64,000 bases of DNA from Christensenella sp034926635 (GTDB lineage Bacteria; Bacillota; Clostridia; Christensenellales; Christensenellaceae), in assembly GCA_034926635.1 (NCBI GenBank), contig JAYFQX010000010.1:62001-126000 (forward strand). The letters are read 5' to 3'. Numbering within the stretch: the first letter of the stretch is position 1; each line of letters opens with the position of its first letter. Below, in pieces: positions 47,831 to 57,202 of the stretch. The position numbers were made by a program, and so were the translations under genes. Below the pieces are notes generated by a model. The model saw nothing but the letters and a program-made list of their open reading frames with translations. It searched no databases and was not told the origin of the DNA.

Positions 47831-48721
47831 TTAGTGAAACGCAGTATCGACCCTGTTTTTTCCTACATAATGGATAGCAATTGTAGAAGGACCGGAGTGT
47901 GCTCCGATCACGGGTCCGATATAGTGGATAAAAATTTCCTTTACAGTCTTAAAACGAGATTTGATCTGTTCAGCTACCCAAACAGCATCCTCATAAGCAT
48001 CGCCATGACCAATATAAACAATTTCGCTGTGGTCTGCGTCGAGGTCTGACTCCATCTGGTCTACCATGGCAAGAAGCGATTTTTTTCTACCGCGAATTTT
48101 TTCTACAGGAATTATTTTTCCTTCCTTATTAAAAGCCAATACTGGCTTAATATTAAGCATGGTTCCCCAAAAAGCGCTGGATCGCGAGATCCTGCCGCCG
48201 CGCCGGAGATATTCCAGCCCGTCTACGGCAAACCAGTGTATAATTTTCAATTTTAGATTTTCCGCATATTCATAAACCTCTTCAAGAGAGGCGCCGTCTT
48301 CTTTTTTGAGAACGATTAAATGGACAAATAAGCCATAACCGCGCGCAGCCGATAAGGAATCTACTACAAAGATTTTACGCTGCGGATATAATTTCTTTAG
48401 TTTTTCTGCAGCTGTGACGGCGTTATCAAACGAACCCGAGAGCCCGGAGGAAAATTCCAGATGAAGGATATCCTGACCTGCTTCTAAAAATGGTTTGAAA
48501 AAGGCGATGTAACGATCTATGTTAACGATAGAAGTTGTAGGGATAGAGCCTGCGCGCATTTTTTCGTAAAAATCATGTGTAGAAATCGAGGTTCCCTGAT
48601 CATCGTAATATTCTTCGCCATCCATAAAAAATTGGTAAGGAAGTACGGCGATGTTATGTTTTTTTACAAAATCGGTTGGTAAATCAGCAGTGGAACTGCA
48701 GGTAAGCGCGTAGTCTGCCAT
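47831..48721 (-). CDS. DegV-family fatty-acid-binding protein
   Basis: 296 residues. DegV (FakB-like) proteins bind a fatty acid and, with FakA kinase, can present it for phosphorylation. Characteristic parts are TCSSTADLP near the start, the TSIVNIDRYIAFF block, LEFSSGLSGSFDNA, VDSLSAARGYG and the C-terminal HYIGPVIGAHSGPSTIAIHY. A fakA gene is not in the window. The start at 48721 follows GGAG; the ATG at 48736 has none. Confidence 0.92.
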   Translation of the reverse strand: MADYALTCSSTADLPTDFVKKHNIAVLPYQFFMDGEEYYDDQGTSISTHDFYEKMRAGSIPTTSIVNIDRYIAFFKPFLEAGQDILHLEFSSGLSGSFDNAVTAAEKLKKLYPQRKIFVVDSLSAARGYGLFVHLIVLKKEDGASLEEVYEYAENLKLKIIHWFAVDGLEYLRRGGRISRSSAFWGTMLNIKPVLAFNKEGKIIPVEKIRGRKKSLLAMVDQMESDLDADHSEIVYIGHGDAYEDAVWVAEQIKSRFKTVKEIFIHYIGPVIGAHSGPSTIAIHYVGKNRVDTAFH

Positions 48722-48893
48722 TAAAAAAATCTCCAATCTTCATATTATATATAGGATAGTAATATTGTACCGTCAGACGCACTAAAATGCAAGGCAAAAT
48801 GCAACTGGGAAGCACCACGAAAAGCAAAATGAAGGAAAAAACAAAAAAGAAAAATCATAGGATTAAATTTGCATTTCCTTTCAAGAAAATCTC

Positions 48894-48922
48894 TTGCGTT
48901 TGATATGCGTTTGTATTAAAAT
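48894..48922 (+). promoter_or_regulatory. Promoter of the aminotransferase/Re-citrate-synthase-like operon
   Basis: TTGCGT (48894-48899) and TAAAAT (48917-48922) are 17 bp apart. The leader holds an 8-bp hairpin AAAAGTGC/GCACTTTT (48943-48964). The stretch 48722-48893 shows nothing else. Confidence 0.65.
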
Positions 48923-49000
48923 AAAAGTTACGGTTGAGCAATAAAAGTGCAAAGACGCACTTTTAAATAGAATTTGTATGAATTTTGTGGAGGTACTAAA

Positions 49001-50194
49001 ATGCAACTTTCGAAGAAGGCTCTTGCAATTTCGCCATCTCTGACGTTGAAAATTACGGCAATGGCTAAGGATATGAAGGCGCGGGGGTTGGACGTAGTGG
49101 GCTTTGGCGCGGGAGAGCCGGATTTTGATACGCCGCAGCATATTAAAAATGCGGCGAGCGAAGCAATGAGAATCGGCATGACAAAATATACGCCGGCATC
49201 GGGAACACTGGAACTGAAAAAAGCGATTTGCGCACATTTAAAAAAAGAAAACGGGCTTATTTACGACCCGGCGCAGATTGTGGTTTCAAATGGTGCCAAG
49301 CATTCTCTTTTCAATGCATTTCAGGCGATTTTGAATCCTGGTGATGAGGTCATCGTGGTTTCGCCCTATTGGCTTACTTATCCCGAGCTGATTAAAATGG
49401 CGGACGGCGTTCCGGTCTATGTAGAAGCCTTGGAAAGCAATAATTTTGAACCAAAGGCAGAAGATATTGAAGCGGCTGTAACAAAAAAAACAAAAGCGAT
49501 TATTGTGAATAATCCATCTAACCCATGCGGTTGTATTTATACCAGGAAAACCTTGGAGGGAATTGCGGCAATCGCAAAAAAATATGACTTCTTTATCATT
49601 TCTGACGAAATATATGGGCAGTTGGTTTATGACGGAAAGAAACATACCAGCATTGCAGGTCTGAATGAAGACGCTTATGAGCGCACGATTTTGGTAAACG
49701 GATTATCCAAGACTTATGCGATGACGGGATGGCGCATCGGCTATACGGCAAGTATTCCGGAAATTGCCAAGGTTATGGGAAGCTATCAAAGTCATGCAAC
49801 GTCTAACCCTTGTTCGATCGCACAGTTTGCGGGCGTGGAGGCGCTGACGGGCTCGCAGGAAGAAATTGAAAAGATGCGCGAGGAATTTGATGAACGCAGG
49901 AAAATGATGGTGCGTATGATCAATGGAATTGACGGCGTCAGCTGTACAACGCCGATGGGCGCGTTTTATGTTATGATGAACATTGCGGGGCTGAAAGGTC
50001 GCAGCATTGATGGAAAGAAAATAGGAAACTCGATTGATTTTGCGGAACAATTGCTGGAAAAGAAGTTGACGGCGGTCGTGCCCGGCGCGGCGTTTGGTTC
50101 GGATGATTTTGTCCGCCTTTCTTACGCAATTTCACGCGAAAACATTAAAAAAGGAATTGACCGGATTGCCGAATTTGTGGCGATGCTGGATTAA
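49001..50194 (+). CDS. PLP-dependent aminotransferase, class I (AspC-like)
   Basis: 397 residues of fold-type I. Landmarks are VVGFGAGEPDFDTP near the N terminus, NPSNPCGCIY, SDEIYGQLVYDG, the PLP-lysine motif VNGLSKTYAMTGWRIGY and a C-terminal RLSYAIS with the carboxylate-binding Arg. It matches aspartate/aromatic-type aminotransferases of subgroup I-gamma. GGAGG precedes the ATG at 49001. The next gene starts 11 bp later, so they are one operon. A second aminotransferase 2 kb downstream suggests different substrate roles. Confidence 0.93.
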   Translation: MQLSKKALAISPSLTLKITAMAKDMKARGLDVVGFGAGEPDFDTPQHIKNAASEAMRIGMTKYTPASGTLELKKAICAHLKKENGLIYDPAQIVVSNGAKHSLFNAFQAILNPGDEVIVVSPYWLTYPELIKMADGVPVYVEALESNNFEPKAEDIEAAVTKKTKAIIVNNPSNPCGCIYTRKTLEGIAAIAKKYDFFIISDEIYGQLVYDGKKHTSIAGLNEDAYERTILVNGLSKTYAMTGWRIGYTASIPEIAKVMGSYQSHATSNPCSIAQFAGVEALTGSQEEIEKMREEFDERRKMMVRMINGIDGVSCTTPMGAFYVMMNIAGLKGRSIDGKKIGNSIDFAEQLLEKKLTAVVPGAAFGSDDFVRLSYAISRENIKKGIDRIAEFVAMLD

Positions 50195-50205
50195 GGGGAA
50201 ATAAA

Positions 50206-51639
50206 ATGAAAGATACGCAGGAAAAAGCAAACAACCGATACAGCAGAACAAATTTGCTGCAGGAAAACGACTATAATTATACCCTGCAGGATGTTCCCCA
50301 GCCGAATTTGTTCGATGATATGTTTGATTATGACGAGGTGCCGAAGATTACCTTTAATCACAGGACGGTTCCGATGCATTTCCCGGAGGAAATCTGGATT
50401 ACGGATACGACTTTCCGTGACGGACAGCAGGCGCGTACGCCTTTTTCCGTAAAGGAAGTTGTGGATTTGTACAAACTGCTTCATAAATTAAGCGGTCCCA
50501 AAGGGATCATTCGCCAGAGCGAGTTCTTTGTCTATACAGAAAAAGACAGAAGGGCTTTGGAAGAATGTATGGCACTAGGATATCAGTTCCCGGAAATCAC
50601 AACGTGGATTCGCGCAAATAAGAAAGATTTTTCACTTGCCAAAGACATGGGAATTCGGGAAACGGGGATTTTGGTTTCCTGTTCGGATTACCACATTTTT
50701 AACAAGATGGGGCTGACACGAGGACAGGCACTGGATAAATACCTTGGTGTTGTTAAGGACGCTCTTGAAATGGGAATTGTACCCCGTTGTCATTTTGAGG
50801 ATATTACGCGGGCGGACTTCTATGGATTTGTGGTGCCGTTTGCGCGCGCATTGATGGAACTGCGCGAGGAAAGCGGGATCCCGATCAAAATTAGGATGTG
50901 CGATACGCTTGGGTATGGGGTTAGCTACCCCGGTGTATCACTTCCGAGAAGCGTACAAGGGATCGTTTATGGGCTGCGGTTTTATGCAAACGTTCCATCC
51001 GGTCTGCTGGAATGGCATGGGCATAATGATTTTTATAAAGTGGTTTGCAATGCGGCGACAGCATGGCTTTATGGCGCATCTTCCGTGAATTGCTCCATGC
51101 TTGGCATTGGGGAACGTACCGGAAACTGTCCGATTGAAGCCATGGCGATCGAATATGCGCAGCTGAAGGGGACGCAGGATGGGATGGATTTCCACGCGAT
51201 TACGGAAATTGCAGATTATTTTGAGAAAGAGCTGAAATATGATATCAACGCGCGGACGCCGTTTGTGGGAAGAAACTTTAATTCCACCCGCGCGGGTATC
51301 CATGCGGACGGGCTCTTAAAAGATGAGCAGATTTATAACATCTTTAATACGGATAAGATTTTAGGACGCCCGGTCGAGGTTGTGATTGGCGAGCATTCCG
51401 GTCTTGCTGGGATAGCGCATTGGCTTAATGCACATTTCAAATTGGAGGGTTCCCATAAAATCGATAAAAATTCCAAATTGGTACAGCACATGAAGGAAGA
51501 AGTTGATCGGCAGTATGCGGAAGGTCGCACGACCTCTTTTGGGGACAATGAGCTGGAAATGATTGTAAAGGATATCGACTATATCAAATATGCCGCGTTA
51601 TGCGCACATGTAGCCGATATTGAAGACTCTGAAAAATAG
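50206..51639 (+). CDS. HMGL-like enzyme, probable Re-citrate synthase type
   Basis: 477 residues of the isopropylmalate/homocitrate-synthase (HMGL, DRE-TIM) superfamily. The metal-binding start ITDTTFRDGQQAR, the HFEDITRADFYGF block and WHGHNDFYK segment are clear. These and PNLFDDMFDYDEVPKI near the N terminus match the clostridial Re-citrate synthase group, which makes citrate for glutamate synthesis in anaerobes lacking the ordinary Si-enzyme. Other acyl-CoA/2-oxoacid condensations remain possible. It forms an operon with the preceding aminotransferase, which could transaminate the resulting 2-oxoglutarate. AAGGGGA precedes the ATG. Confidence 0.8.
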   Translation: MKDTQEKANNRYSRTNLLQENDYNYTLQDVPQPNLFDDMFDYDEVPKITFNHRTVPMHFPEEIWITDTTFRDGQQARTPFSVKEVVDLYKLLHKLSGPKGIIRQSEFFVYTEKDRRALEECMALGYQFPEITTWIRANKKDFSLAKDMGIRETGILVSCSDYHIFNKMGLTRGQALDKYLGVVKDALEMGIVPRCHFEDITRADFYGFVVPFARALMELREESGIPIKIRMCDTLGYGVSYPGVSLPRSVQGIVYGLRFYANVPSGLLEWHGHNDFYKVVCNAATAWLYGASSVNCSMLGIGERTGNCPIEAMAIEYAQLKGTQDGMDFHAITEIADYFEKELKYDINARTPFVGRNFNSTRAGIHADGLLKDEQIYNIFNTDKILGRPVEVVIGEHSGLAGIAHWLNAHFKLEGSHKIDKNSKLVQHMKEEVDRQYAEGRTTSFGDNELEMIVKDIDYIKYAALCAHVADIEDSEK

Positions 51640-51647
51640 CAGATCGA

Positions 51648-51683
51648 AAAAAACGGCATGGAGCGTTTTCATGCCGTTTTTTA
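51648..51683 (+). terminator. Terminator of the aminotransferase/synthase operon
   Basis: A perfect 13-bp stem (51648-51660 with 51670-51682), 9-nt loop, and a T run in the 3' arm. Confidence 0.9.
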
Positions 51684-51718
51684 TTACCGGTGCAGCAAAA
51701 ACCGGATGTATGCGGCGG

Positions 51719-51748
51719 TTGAACGGACAGGGAGAGTCGTGGTATAAT
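51719..51748 (+). promoter_or_regulatory. Promoter of the Lrp/aminotransferase/HAD operon
   Basis: TTGAAC (51719-51724) and TATAAT (51743-51748), spacer 18 bp; predicted start near 51755. Confidence 0.8.
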
Positions 51749-51777
51749 ATTCTGAATTATTCTTAACGGAGGTTGCC

Positions 51778-52275
51778 ATGGATAAGAAATTGAAATTGGA
51801 AATCCTTGATATATTGGAGGAAAACGCGAAAACAACAGCGGCAGAGATGTCTTATATGCTGAATGTGGATGCGGGGACCATTGAAAAGGCGATTGCGGAA
51901 ATGGAGCAGGAAAAGGCAATCGTCCGATATAGCGCGCTTGTTAACCGCGATATAATTGATGAAGAAGACGAAGCGGAAGCACTGATAGAGGTAGAAGTAA
52001 CGCCGCAGCGTGATTACGGATATGACGATATGGCAAAACGGATTTATCGCTTTGAGGAAGTGCGCAGCGTTTATTTGATGGCAGGAAATTATGATTTGTG
52101 CGTTCGGATCAAAAGCCGCAGTATGAAAGAAATATCTAAGTTTGTTTTCGAAAAACTTGCGGTAATTGATGGTGTTACCAGGACGGTAACCGTCTTTATT
52201 ATGAGAAAATATAAAGAACAGGGCGTGATTTTGGTGGGCGACGAAACAGATGAAAGATTGGTGGTTACCCCGTGA
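51778..52275 (+). CDS. Lrp/AsnC-family transcriptional regulator
   Basis: 165 residues. The N-terminal winged helix (LEILDILEENAKTTAAEMSYML) and the C-terminal RAM ligand domain with VRSVYLMAGNYDLCVRIK (about 98-115) are typical. It should sense an amino acid and regulate nearby or distant amino acid genes. ACGGAGG precedes the ATG. Its stop overlaps the GTG start of the second aminotransferase (GTGA), so the two are co-translated and probably linked in function. Confidence 0.93.
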   Translation: MDKKLKLEILDILEENAKTTAAEMSYMLNVDAGTIEKAIAEMEQEKAIVRYSALVNRDIIDEEDEAEALIEVEVTPQRDYGYDDMAKRIYRFEEVRSVYLMAGNYDLCVRIKSRSMKEISKFVFEKLAVIDGVTRTVTVFIMRKYKEQGVILVGDETDERLVVTP

Positions 52276-53447
52276 AAAAGTTTATTGCGAAAGTAGTGGA
52301 GGAAATGCCACCTTCCGGAATCCGAAAGTTTTTCGATATTGCAAGCGAGATGAAGGATATTATTTCCCTTTCCGTAGGCGAACCGGATTTTGTCACGCCA
52401 TGGAACATTAGGGAAACAGGGATTTCATCACTGGAGCGCGGGTATACGCATTATACCTCCAACAGCGGGAACCCAGGATTGCGTAAATTGATTACAAAAT
52501 ATTTAGAAGAGCGATATGGACTTTCTTATGACTGGAAAAAGCAGACGATTGTGACGGTTGGCGCAAGCGAAGCGCTTGACCTTGCGTTTCGCGCATTGAT
52601 CGATCCGGGAGATGAAGTATTGGTTCCTGCTCCGTCTTATGTTTCTTATATGCCGGGCGTTAAATTTGCGGGGGGCGTACCGGTCACGATCGAGACAAAG
52701 GAAGAAGATAACTTTATTGTTACACCGGAAGCTTTGGAAGCGGCTGTAACCCCTAAAACAAAAGCGATTGTGCTGCCATATCCAAATAATCCCACTGGGG
52801 CGATTATGACCGAGAAGCAGCTTGCAGCGCTTACCGGGCTGATTTTAAAGCATGATTTATTTGTAATTTCTGACGAAATATATTCGGAGTTGACGTATGG
52901 GCAAAAACATCATTCGATTGCGACTTTCCCGGAAATACACGGAAGGGCGCTTGTGATTAATGGTTTTTCAAAATCGTTTGCGATGACGGGATTTCGTTTG
53001 GGATATGCGGCGGGACCAGCGGATTTAATTGCGGCAATGGTCAAGATACATCAGTATTCCATGTTGTGTGCGCCGACAATGAGCCAATATGCAGGAGAAG
53101 AAGCCCTGAAATATGAATTGGCGTCCGGCTTTGCGCAAGTGGAAAAAATGACGGCAGATTACAACAGGCGCAGGATGTTTGTTTATCATTCGTTCCAAAA
53201 GATGGGGCTTGCGTGCTTTGAACCCAAAGGCGCGTTTTATGTTTTCCCGAACATTTCGGAGTTTGGTATGACGTCGGAAGAATTTTGTAAACGATTGATC
53301 AATGAAAAACATGTGGCTTGCGTCCCGGGAACGGCGTTTGGCGAAGCGGGAGAAGGATTTATGAGGTGTTCCTATGCGTCGGCTATGGAACACCTCAAGA
53401 TAGCACTGAATAGAATTGCGGAGTTTGTGACTGAATGCAGGGGATAA
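52272..53447 (+). CDS. PLP-dependent aminotransferase, class I (second copy)
   Basis: 391 residues, fold-type I, related to but distinct from the copy at 49001. Landmarks are DIISLSVGEPDFVTP, PYPNNPTGAIM, SDEIYSELTYG and the PLP motif INGFSKSFAMTGFRLGY, ending with MRCSYASA. This pattern resembles MalY/PatA-like and aromatic-type enzymes of the gamma group. Start GTG overlaps the Lrp-type gene by 4 bp. The HAD gene overlaps its 3' end by 13 bp. Regulation by the coupled Lrp protein is likely. Confidence 0.93.
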   Translation: MKKFIAKVVEEMPPSGIRKFFDIASEMKDIISLSVGEPDFVTPWNIRETGISSLERGYTHYTSNSGNPGLRKLITKYLEERYGLSYDWKKQTIVTVGASEALDLAFRALIDPGDEVLVPAPSYVSYMPGVKFAGGVPVTIETKEEDNFIVTPEALEAAVTPKTKAIVLPYPNNPTGAIMTEKQLAALTGLILKHDLFVISDEIYSELTYGQKHHSIATFPEIHGRALVINGFSKSFAMTGFRLGYAAGPADLIAAMVKIHQYSMLCAPTMSQYAGEEALKYELASGFAQVEKMTADYNRRRMFVYHSFQKMGLACFEPKGAFYVFPNISEFGMTSEEFCKRLINEKHVACVPGTAFGEAGEGFMRCSYASAMEHLKIALNRIAEFVTECRG

Positions 53448-54262
53448 AATTATTGGCTCTTGATGTGGATGGAACTTTGGTGCCGTATGCAAACGCACAG
53501 GTGGCAGAGGCTGATGCCAATGCAATCCGGCGGGCGCAGGCGGCGGGCGTGATAGTGACGCTTGCAACAGGAAGGCTTTATAATATTGCGAGGCGGTGGA
53601 TCAGGCAATTTCAGATGGACGGTCCGATTATCAGCATTAACGGTGCGGATGTCAGAACGCGGGATGAATCTGTTTACGTCGACCGCATGGATTTGGAACT
53701 GGTAAAAGAATGGCTGGAAACATATAGAAATTCCGGGATACACCGTTTTATTTCGGCAGAAAATATGGTGTATTATACGGAAGACGACCATTTTTTGGAG
53801 CTGGAGAGGCGCTGGGATCACGGATATATGGGAAAGTGTCCCGTAACAGTACTAAAAACAGACAAACAACTGATAGAGGCGATCTCTGAGGTTAAGGTAC
53901 AAAAATGTATGGCTTGGATGCCCGGACCGGAATATTGTGCGAAGCTGGAAGCGCTTGCACAGCCATATCGTAAAGTGTTTTCGGTAGTGCGAGGCGATCC
54001 GTGCAATCTCGAATTTACCTGTAAGGGAACCTCCAAAGGAAAGGCGCTGGAAAGACTTGCGGCGTATTATGGATTTGATATTGCGGAAACCATGGCGATT
54101 GGCGACAGCGGCAATGATGTACAAATGCTCCGCGCGGCGGGCATCGGGGTTGCAATGGGAAATGCAATGCATGAAACCTTAGATGCAGCGGATTATGTCA
54201 CGGCAGATGTGGATCATGGCGGGATTGCACAGGCTATTGAGAAATTTATTTTAAAAAATTAA
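53435..54262 (+). CDS. Cof-type HAD hydrolase
   Basis: 275 residues. Motif I LLALDVDGTLVPY, motif II VTLATGRLY, the Lys in KGTSKGKALERL and motif III MAIGDSGNDVQML are all present, with a C2-type cap between. Cof-type phosphatases hydrolyse sugar phosphates, pyridoxal phosphate or other small phosphates. Overlap of 13 bp with the aminotransferase gene makes a PLP-phosphatase role conceivable, but it is only a guess. The operon ends in a strong terminator. Confidence 0.92.
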   Translation: MQGIKLLALDVDGTLVPYANAQVAEADANAIRRAQAAGVIVTLATGRLYNIARRWIRQFQMDGPIISINGADVRTRDESVYVDRMDLELVKEWLETYRNSGIHRFISAENMVYYTEDDHFLELERRWDHGYMGKCPVTVLKTDKQLIEAISEVKVQKCMAWMPGPEYCAKLEALAQPYRKVFSVVRGDPCNLEFTCKGTSKGKALERLAAYYGFDIAETMAIGDSGNDVQMLRAAGIGVAMGNAMHETLDAADYVTADVDHGGIAQAIEKFILKN

Positions 54263-54303
54263 AAAACAGCAGCGTATAGTTTCTATACACTGCTGTTTTT
54301 TCT
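54262..54303. terminator. Bidirectional terminator between the HAD and hsp20 genes
   Basis: A 17-bp stem (54262-54278 with 54284-54300, one G-U pair) with A and T runs; the loop is GTTTC. Confidence 0.92.
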
Positions 54304-54304
54304 G

Positions 54305-54748
54305 TTACCGAATTTCAATTTTATGAGACTTTTTCACTTCTTCTTTATTTTTCGGAAGAAGAACCTTCAATACGCCATCCCGGTATTCTGCGGTAATGCC
54401 GTCTTCATTCACGCCTTCCACGCTAAAGGAACGGGAAACATGCCCGCTTCGGCGCTCGTTGACTACAAAATCATCTTTTTCAGTCTTGGTTTCTTCATTT
54501 AGGTCAGCACTGATGGTAAGCATCCCGGCGTCATACGAAACATCAATCATTTCGCGATGCAGTCCGGGAAGATCCGCATCAATTTCATAATGGTCGCCGG
54601 CATCCTTGATATCTACACGGAAATTGCTGAATGCGGAAGTGCCGAACAGGTTCTGCATAAAACTATCGCCCCAAAAATCAAGACCGTCTCCTGTGTTTTT
54701 TCCGGCAATACCATGCCTGTGGGAACCAAACGGAATTAAACTTGTCAT
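54305..54748 (-). CDS. Small heat shock protein, Hsp20/alpha-crystallin family
   Basis: 147 residues. A variable N terminus with FWGDSFMQNLFGT precedes the alpha-crystallin domain (about 45-137), which starts FRVDIKDAGDHYEIDADLPG, contains RRSGHVSRSFSVE and ends GVLKVLLPK, followed by a short KSHKIEIR tail. It prevents aggregation of unfolded proteins as an ATP-independent chaperone. AAAGGAGAT precedes the ATG at 54748. A 7-bp inverted repeat (54770-54786) lies in its leader. Confidence 0.95.
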   Translation of the reverse strand: MTSLIPFGSHRHGIAGKNTGDGLDFWGDSFMQNLFGTSAFSNFRVDIKDAGDHYEIDADLPGLHREMIDVSYDAGMLTISADLNEETKTEKDDFVVNERRSGHVSRSFSVEGVNEDGITAEYRDGVLKVLLPKNKEEVKKSHKIEIR

Positions 54749-54935
54749 AATAAGCATCTCCTTTCAAGTAATTCCTGATAGGAATTTTTCCCTTTACATT
54801 TTGTATACCACAAAATAAATATGTAAAACATGAAATTTGACCATGAAACCGAGAAGACAAAAGTATGATGAAATGTCCTCATCGGTTGGAAATCAAAAAG
54901 CAGCATATAAAATGAAAAAACAGGAGACGCCTCAA

Positions 54936-54964
54936 TTTAACGTTGCGTGCAGCAATGATATAAT
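54936..54964 (+). promoter_or_regulatory. Promoter of trmL
   Basis: TTTAAC (54936-54941) and TATAAT (54959-54964) are 17 bp apart. Confidence 0.65.
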
Positions 54965-55012
54965 TTATAATTATTATGGATTATTTTGAAATCTTATAGA
55001 ACAGGATGAGTT

Positions 55013-55477
55013 ATGGCTGTTAATGTTGTGCTCTTAGAGCCGGAAATACCACAAAATACAGGAAATATTGCCCGGACTTGCGTTGTAACGGGAAGTGTGC
55101 TTCATATTATTGGACCGATGGGTTTTTCAATTGACGAAAAACACGTGCGGCGCGCAGGGCTTGATTATTGGAAAGACCTTGATTTGCGTTTATATGACAA
55201 TCTCGATGAATTTTATTTGAAAAATCCGGATGTACAGTGCTGGTATTTTTCCTCCAAGGTGGAGCGCGACTTTAATGAAGCGAATTATTCACGGGATTGT
55301 TTTTTAATGTTTGGAAAAGAGACGAAAGGCTTGCCTAAAGAGCTTTTGGATCAGCAGATGGATTTTTCAGTGCGGATTCCCATGCGAGGAGGTCAGCGCT
55401 GCCTGAATCTTTCCAATGCCGTTTGCGTGGGCGTTTATGAAGCGCTTCGGCAAAATAATTATTTTAGTATGAAATAA
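55013..55477 (+). CDS. trmL: tRNA (cytidine/uridine-34-2'-O)-methyltransferase
   Basis: A 154-residue SPOUT (trefoil-knot) methyltransferase. The knot motifs are PEIPQNTGNIARTC near the start, LMFGKETKGLP, and IPMRGGQRCLNLSNAVCVGVYEA at the end (about 126-148). TrmL methylates the ribose of the wobble base in tRNA-Leu species. AGGATGAG precedes the ATG. The Na/Pi transporter gene follows after 29 bp and may share its mRNA. Confidence 0.94.
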   Translation: MAVNVVLLEPEIPQNTGNIARTCVVTGSVLHIIGPMGFSIDEKHVRRAGLDYWKDLDLRLYDNLDEFYLKNPDVQCWYFSSKVERDFNEANYSRDCFLMFGKETKGLPKELLDQQMDFSVRIPMRGGQRCLNLSNAVCVGVYEALRQNNYFSMK

Positions 55478-55506
55478 AGTTTAAAAGTTTTAAATAGGAG
55501 AAAGAT

Positions 55507-57120
55507 ATGGATTTATGGAGCATATTAATGCTGGTAGGAGGGCTTGGGTTGTTCCTATACGGCATGAAGCTGATGTCGGACGGACTGGAAGCCGCTGCCG
55601 GCGATAAGCTGAGGACAGGTCTTGAACTGATGACAAAGAACCGGTTTGGCGCGCTTGGCCTTGGCGCGGGCGTAACGGCGGTCATCCAAAGCTCTTCTGC
55701 GACGACCGTTATGGTGGTCGGGTTTGTAAACGCAGGTTTAATGACACTGATTCAGGCGATTAACGTAGGGATCGGCGCGAACATCGGTACGACGATCACT
55801 GCGCAAATCGTTGCGTTGAAAGTGACCCAATTTGCACCGATTATCTTGTTTGCGGGCGTTATTATTATGTTGTTTATAAAAAAGCGTTCGGTGCGCAGAA
55901 TAGGTGAGATTATCGGCGGACTGGGGATTTTGCTGTTTGGCATGGAGATTATGTCGGATGCCGTAGCGCCGCTCCGCGAATATCAACCGTTTATCGACAT
56001 GCTGGCATCATTTCAACAACCGTGGCTCGGACTTCTTGCGGGGCTTGCGGTAACGGCGATCATTCAAAGTTCTTCCGCAACAATGGGTATTATACAGGCG
56101 TTTGCGATGCAGGGGGTTATGGGGCTGGATTCAGCGGTCTATGTTATCCTTGGTCTGAATATCGGGACCTGTGTTACGGCGATTCTTGCCAGCCTTTCGG
56201 GAACAAAAACAGCGAAAAGGACTGCGATTGCACTGTTGTTCTTTAACATTATAGGCGCTTTGATTTTTATGCTGTTGATGCAATTTTTGCCGATTGTGGA
56301 ATGGATCAAATCATGGACGCCAAATTCGCCGGTTAACCAGTTTGCAAATTTCCATACGTTTTTCAATGTAGTTACTGCTTTTGTTTTTATTGCTTTCCCG
56401 CAGTTTTTGGCAAGAATTGCGTGCTTCTTTGTACGCGGCGAGGATAAGCAGCTGGAAGGGAAGAAACTGAAATATATTGATAAAAATACGGAAAGTGCCC
56501 CCGTTGCCGTTGGACAGGCGATTTTGGAAGTGCAGCGTATGGCGGGACTTTCCGGAGAAAACTTTAAAATTGCTTTGCAGAGCTTTTTGGATGCGGATGA
56601 AAAATTGATCGAAGAAGTAGCAGAAAATGAAAAAGTGGTCAATTACTTGAATCATGAAATTACGGAAGCGCTTTCCAATGTGAGCCAAACAGGTCTTTCG
56701 GAAGGAGATTCGCGGACGGTAACCGGTATGCTCCATATTTTAATGGATGTAGAACGGATCTCGGATATTGCCCAAAATATTGCCGATCTTGCCGCAACAC
56801 GGCTGGATAAAAAGATAAAGCTTTCTAAAAAAGGATATACGGAAATTGCTTTCTTAGGAAAAAAGATAGAGGAATCGTTTGAACTGCTGCGAGGAGTTTT
56901 ACATGATAATAGCCATGAAAAGGCACAGCGCATTATGGAAATTGAAAACGAAATTGATATTTATGAGGCAAAGATTAAAAAAGCGCATATCAAACGGCTC
57001 AAAAAAGGTGAATGTACGGCAAGTGGCAGTACTGTGTTTACTGATATTGTCACAATGTGCGAACGCGTGACGGATCATGCTGCCAATATTGCGGCAATCA
57101 CAATGCGGGGAGAAGCCTAA
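55507..57120 (+). CDS. Na+/phosphate cotransporter family protein with PhoU-like tail
   Basis: 537 residues. About eight hydrophobic segments form the NptA-type transporter with the duplicated QSSSAT motif (IQSSSATTVMVVGF and IQSSSATMGIIQAF) and two GANIGTT/GLNIGTC loops. The last 190 residues or so are helical and soluble with two PhoU-like units. It likely exchanges phosphate with sodium, or regulates it, at the membrane. GGAGAAAG precedes the ATG. Confidence 0.92.
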   Translation: MDLWSILMLVGGLGLFLYGMKLMSDGLEAAAGDKLRTGLELMTKNRFGALGLGAGVTAVIQSSSATTVMVVGFVNAGLMTLIQAINVGIGANIGTTITAQIVALKVTQFAPIILFAGVIIMLFIKKRSVRRIGEIIGGLGILLFGMEIMSDAVAPLREYQPFIDMLASFQQPWLGLLAGLAVTAIIQSSSATMGIIQAFAMQGVMGLDSAVYVILGLNIGTCVTAILASLSGTKTAKRTAIALLFFNIIGALIFMLLMQFLPIVEWIKSWTPNSPVNQFANFHTFFNVVTAFVFIAFPQFLARIACFFVRGEDKQLEGKKLKYIDKNTESAPVAVGQAILEVQRMAGLSGENFKIALQSFLDADEKLIEEVAENEKVVNYLNHEITEALSNVSQTGLSEGDSRTVTGMLHILMDVERISDIAQNIADLAATRLDKKIKLSKKGYTEIAFLGKKIEESFELLRGVLHDNSHEKAQRIMEIENEIDIYEAKIKKAHIKRLKKGECTASGSTVFTDIVTMCERVTDHAANIAAITMRGEA

Positions 57121-57135
57121 GCGGCGAAGTAAAGC

Positions 57136-57164
57136 TTGATTATTAGGGGTGGATTGTTTACAAT
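57136..57164 (+). promoter_or_regulatory. Promoter of pgk-tpiA
   Basis: TTGATT (57136-57141) and TACAAT (57159-57164) are 17 bp apart; predicted start near 57171. Confidence 0.7.
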
Positions 57165-57202
57165 AAATCTATATGCGATTATTTTGAAAAAGGAGTATGG
57201 TT

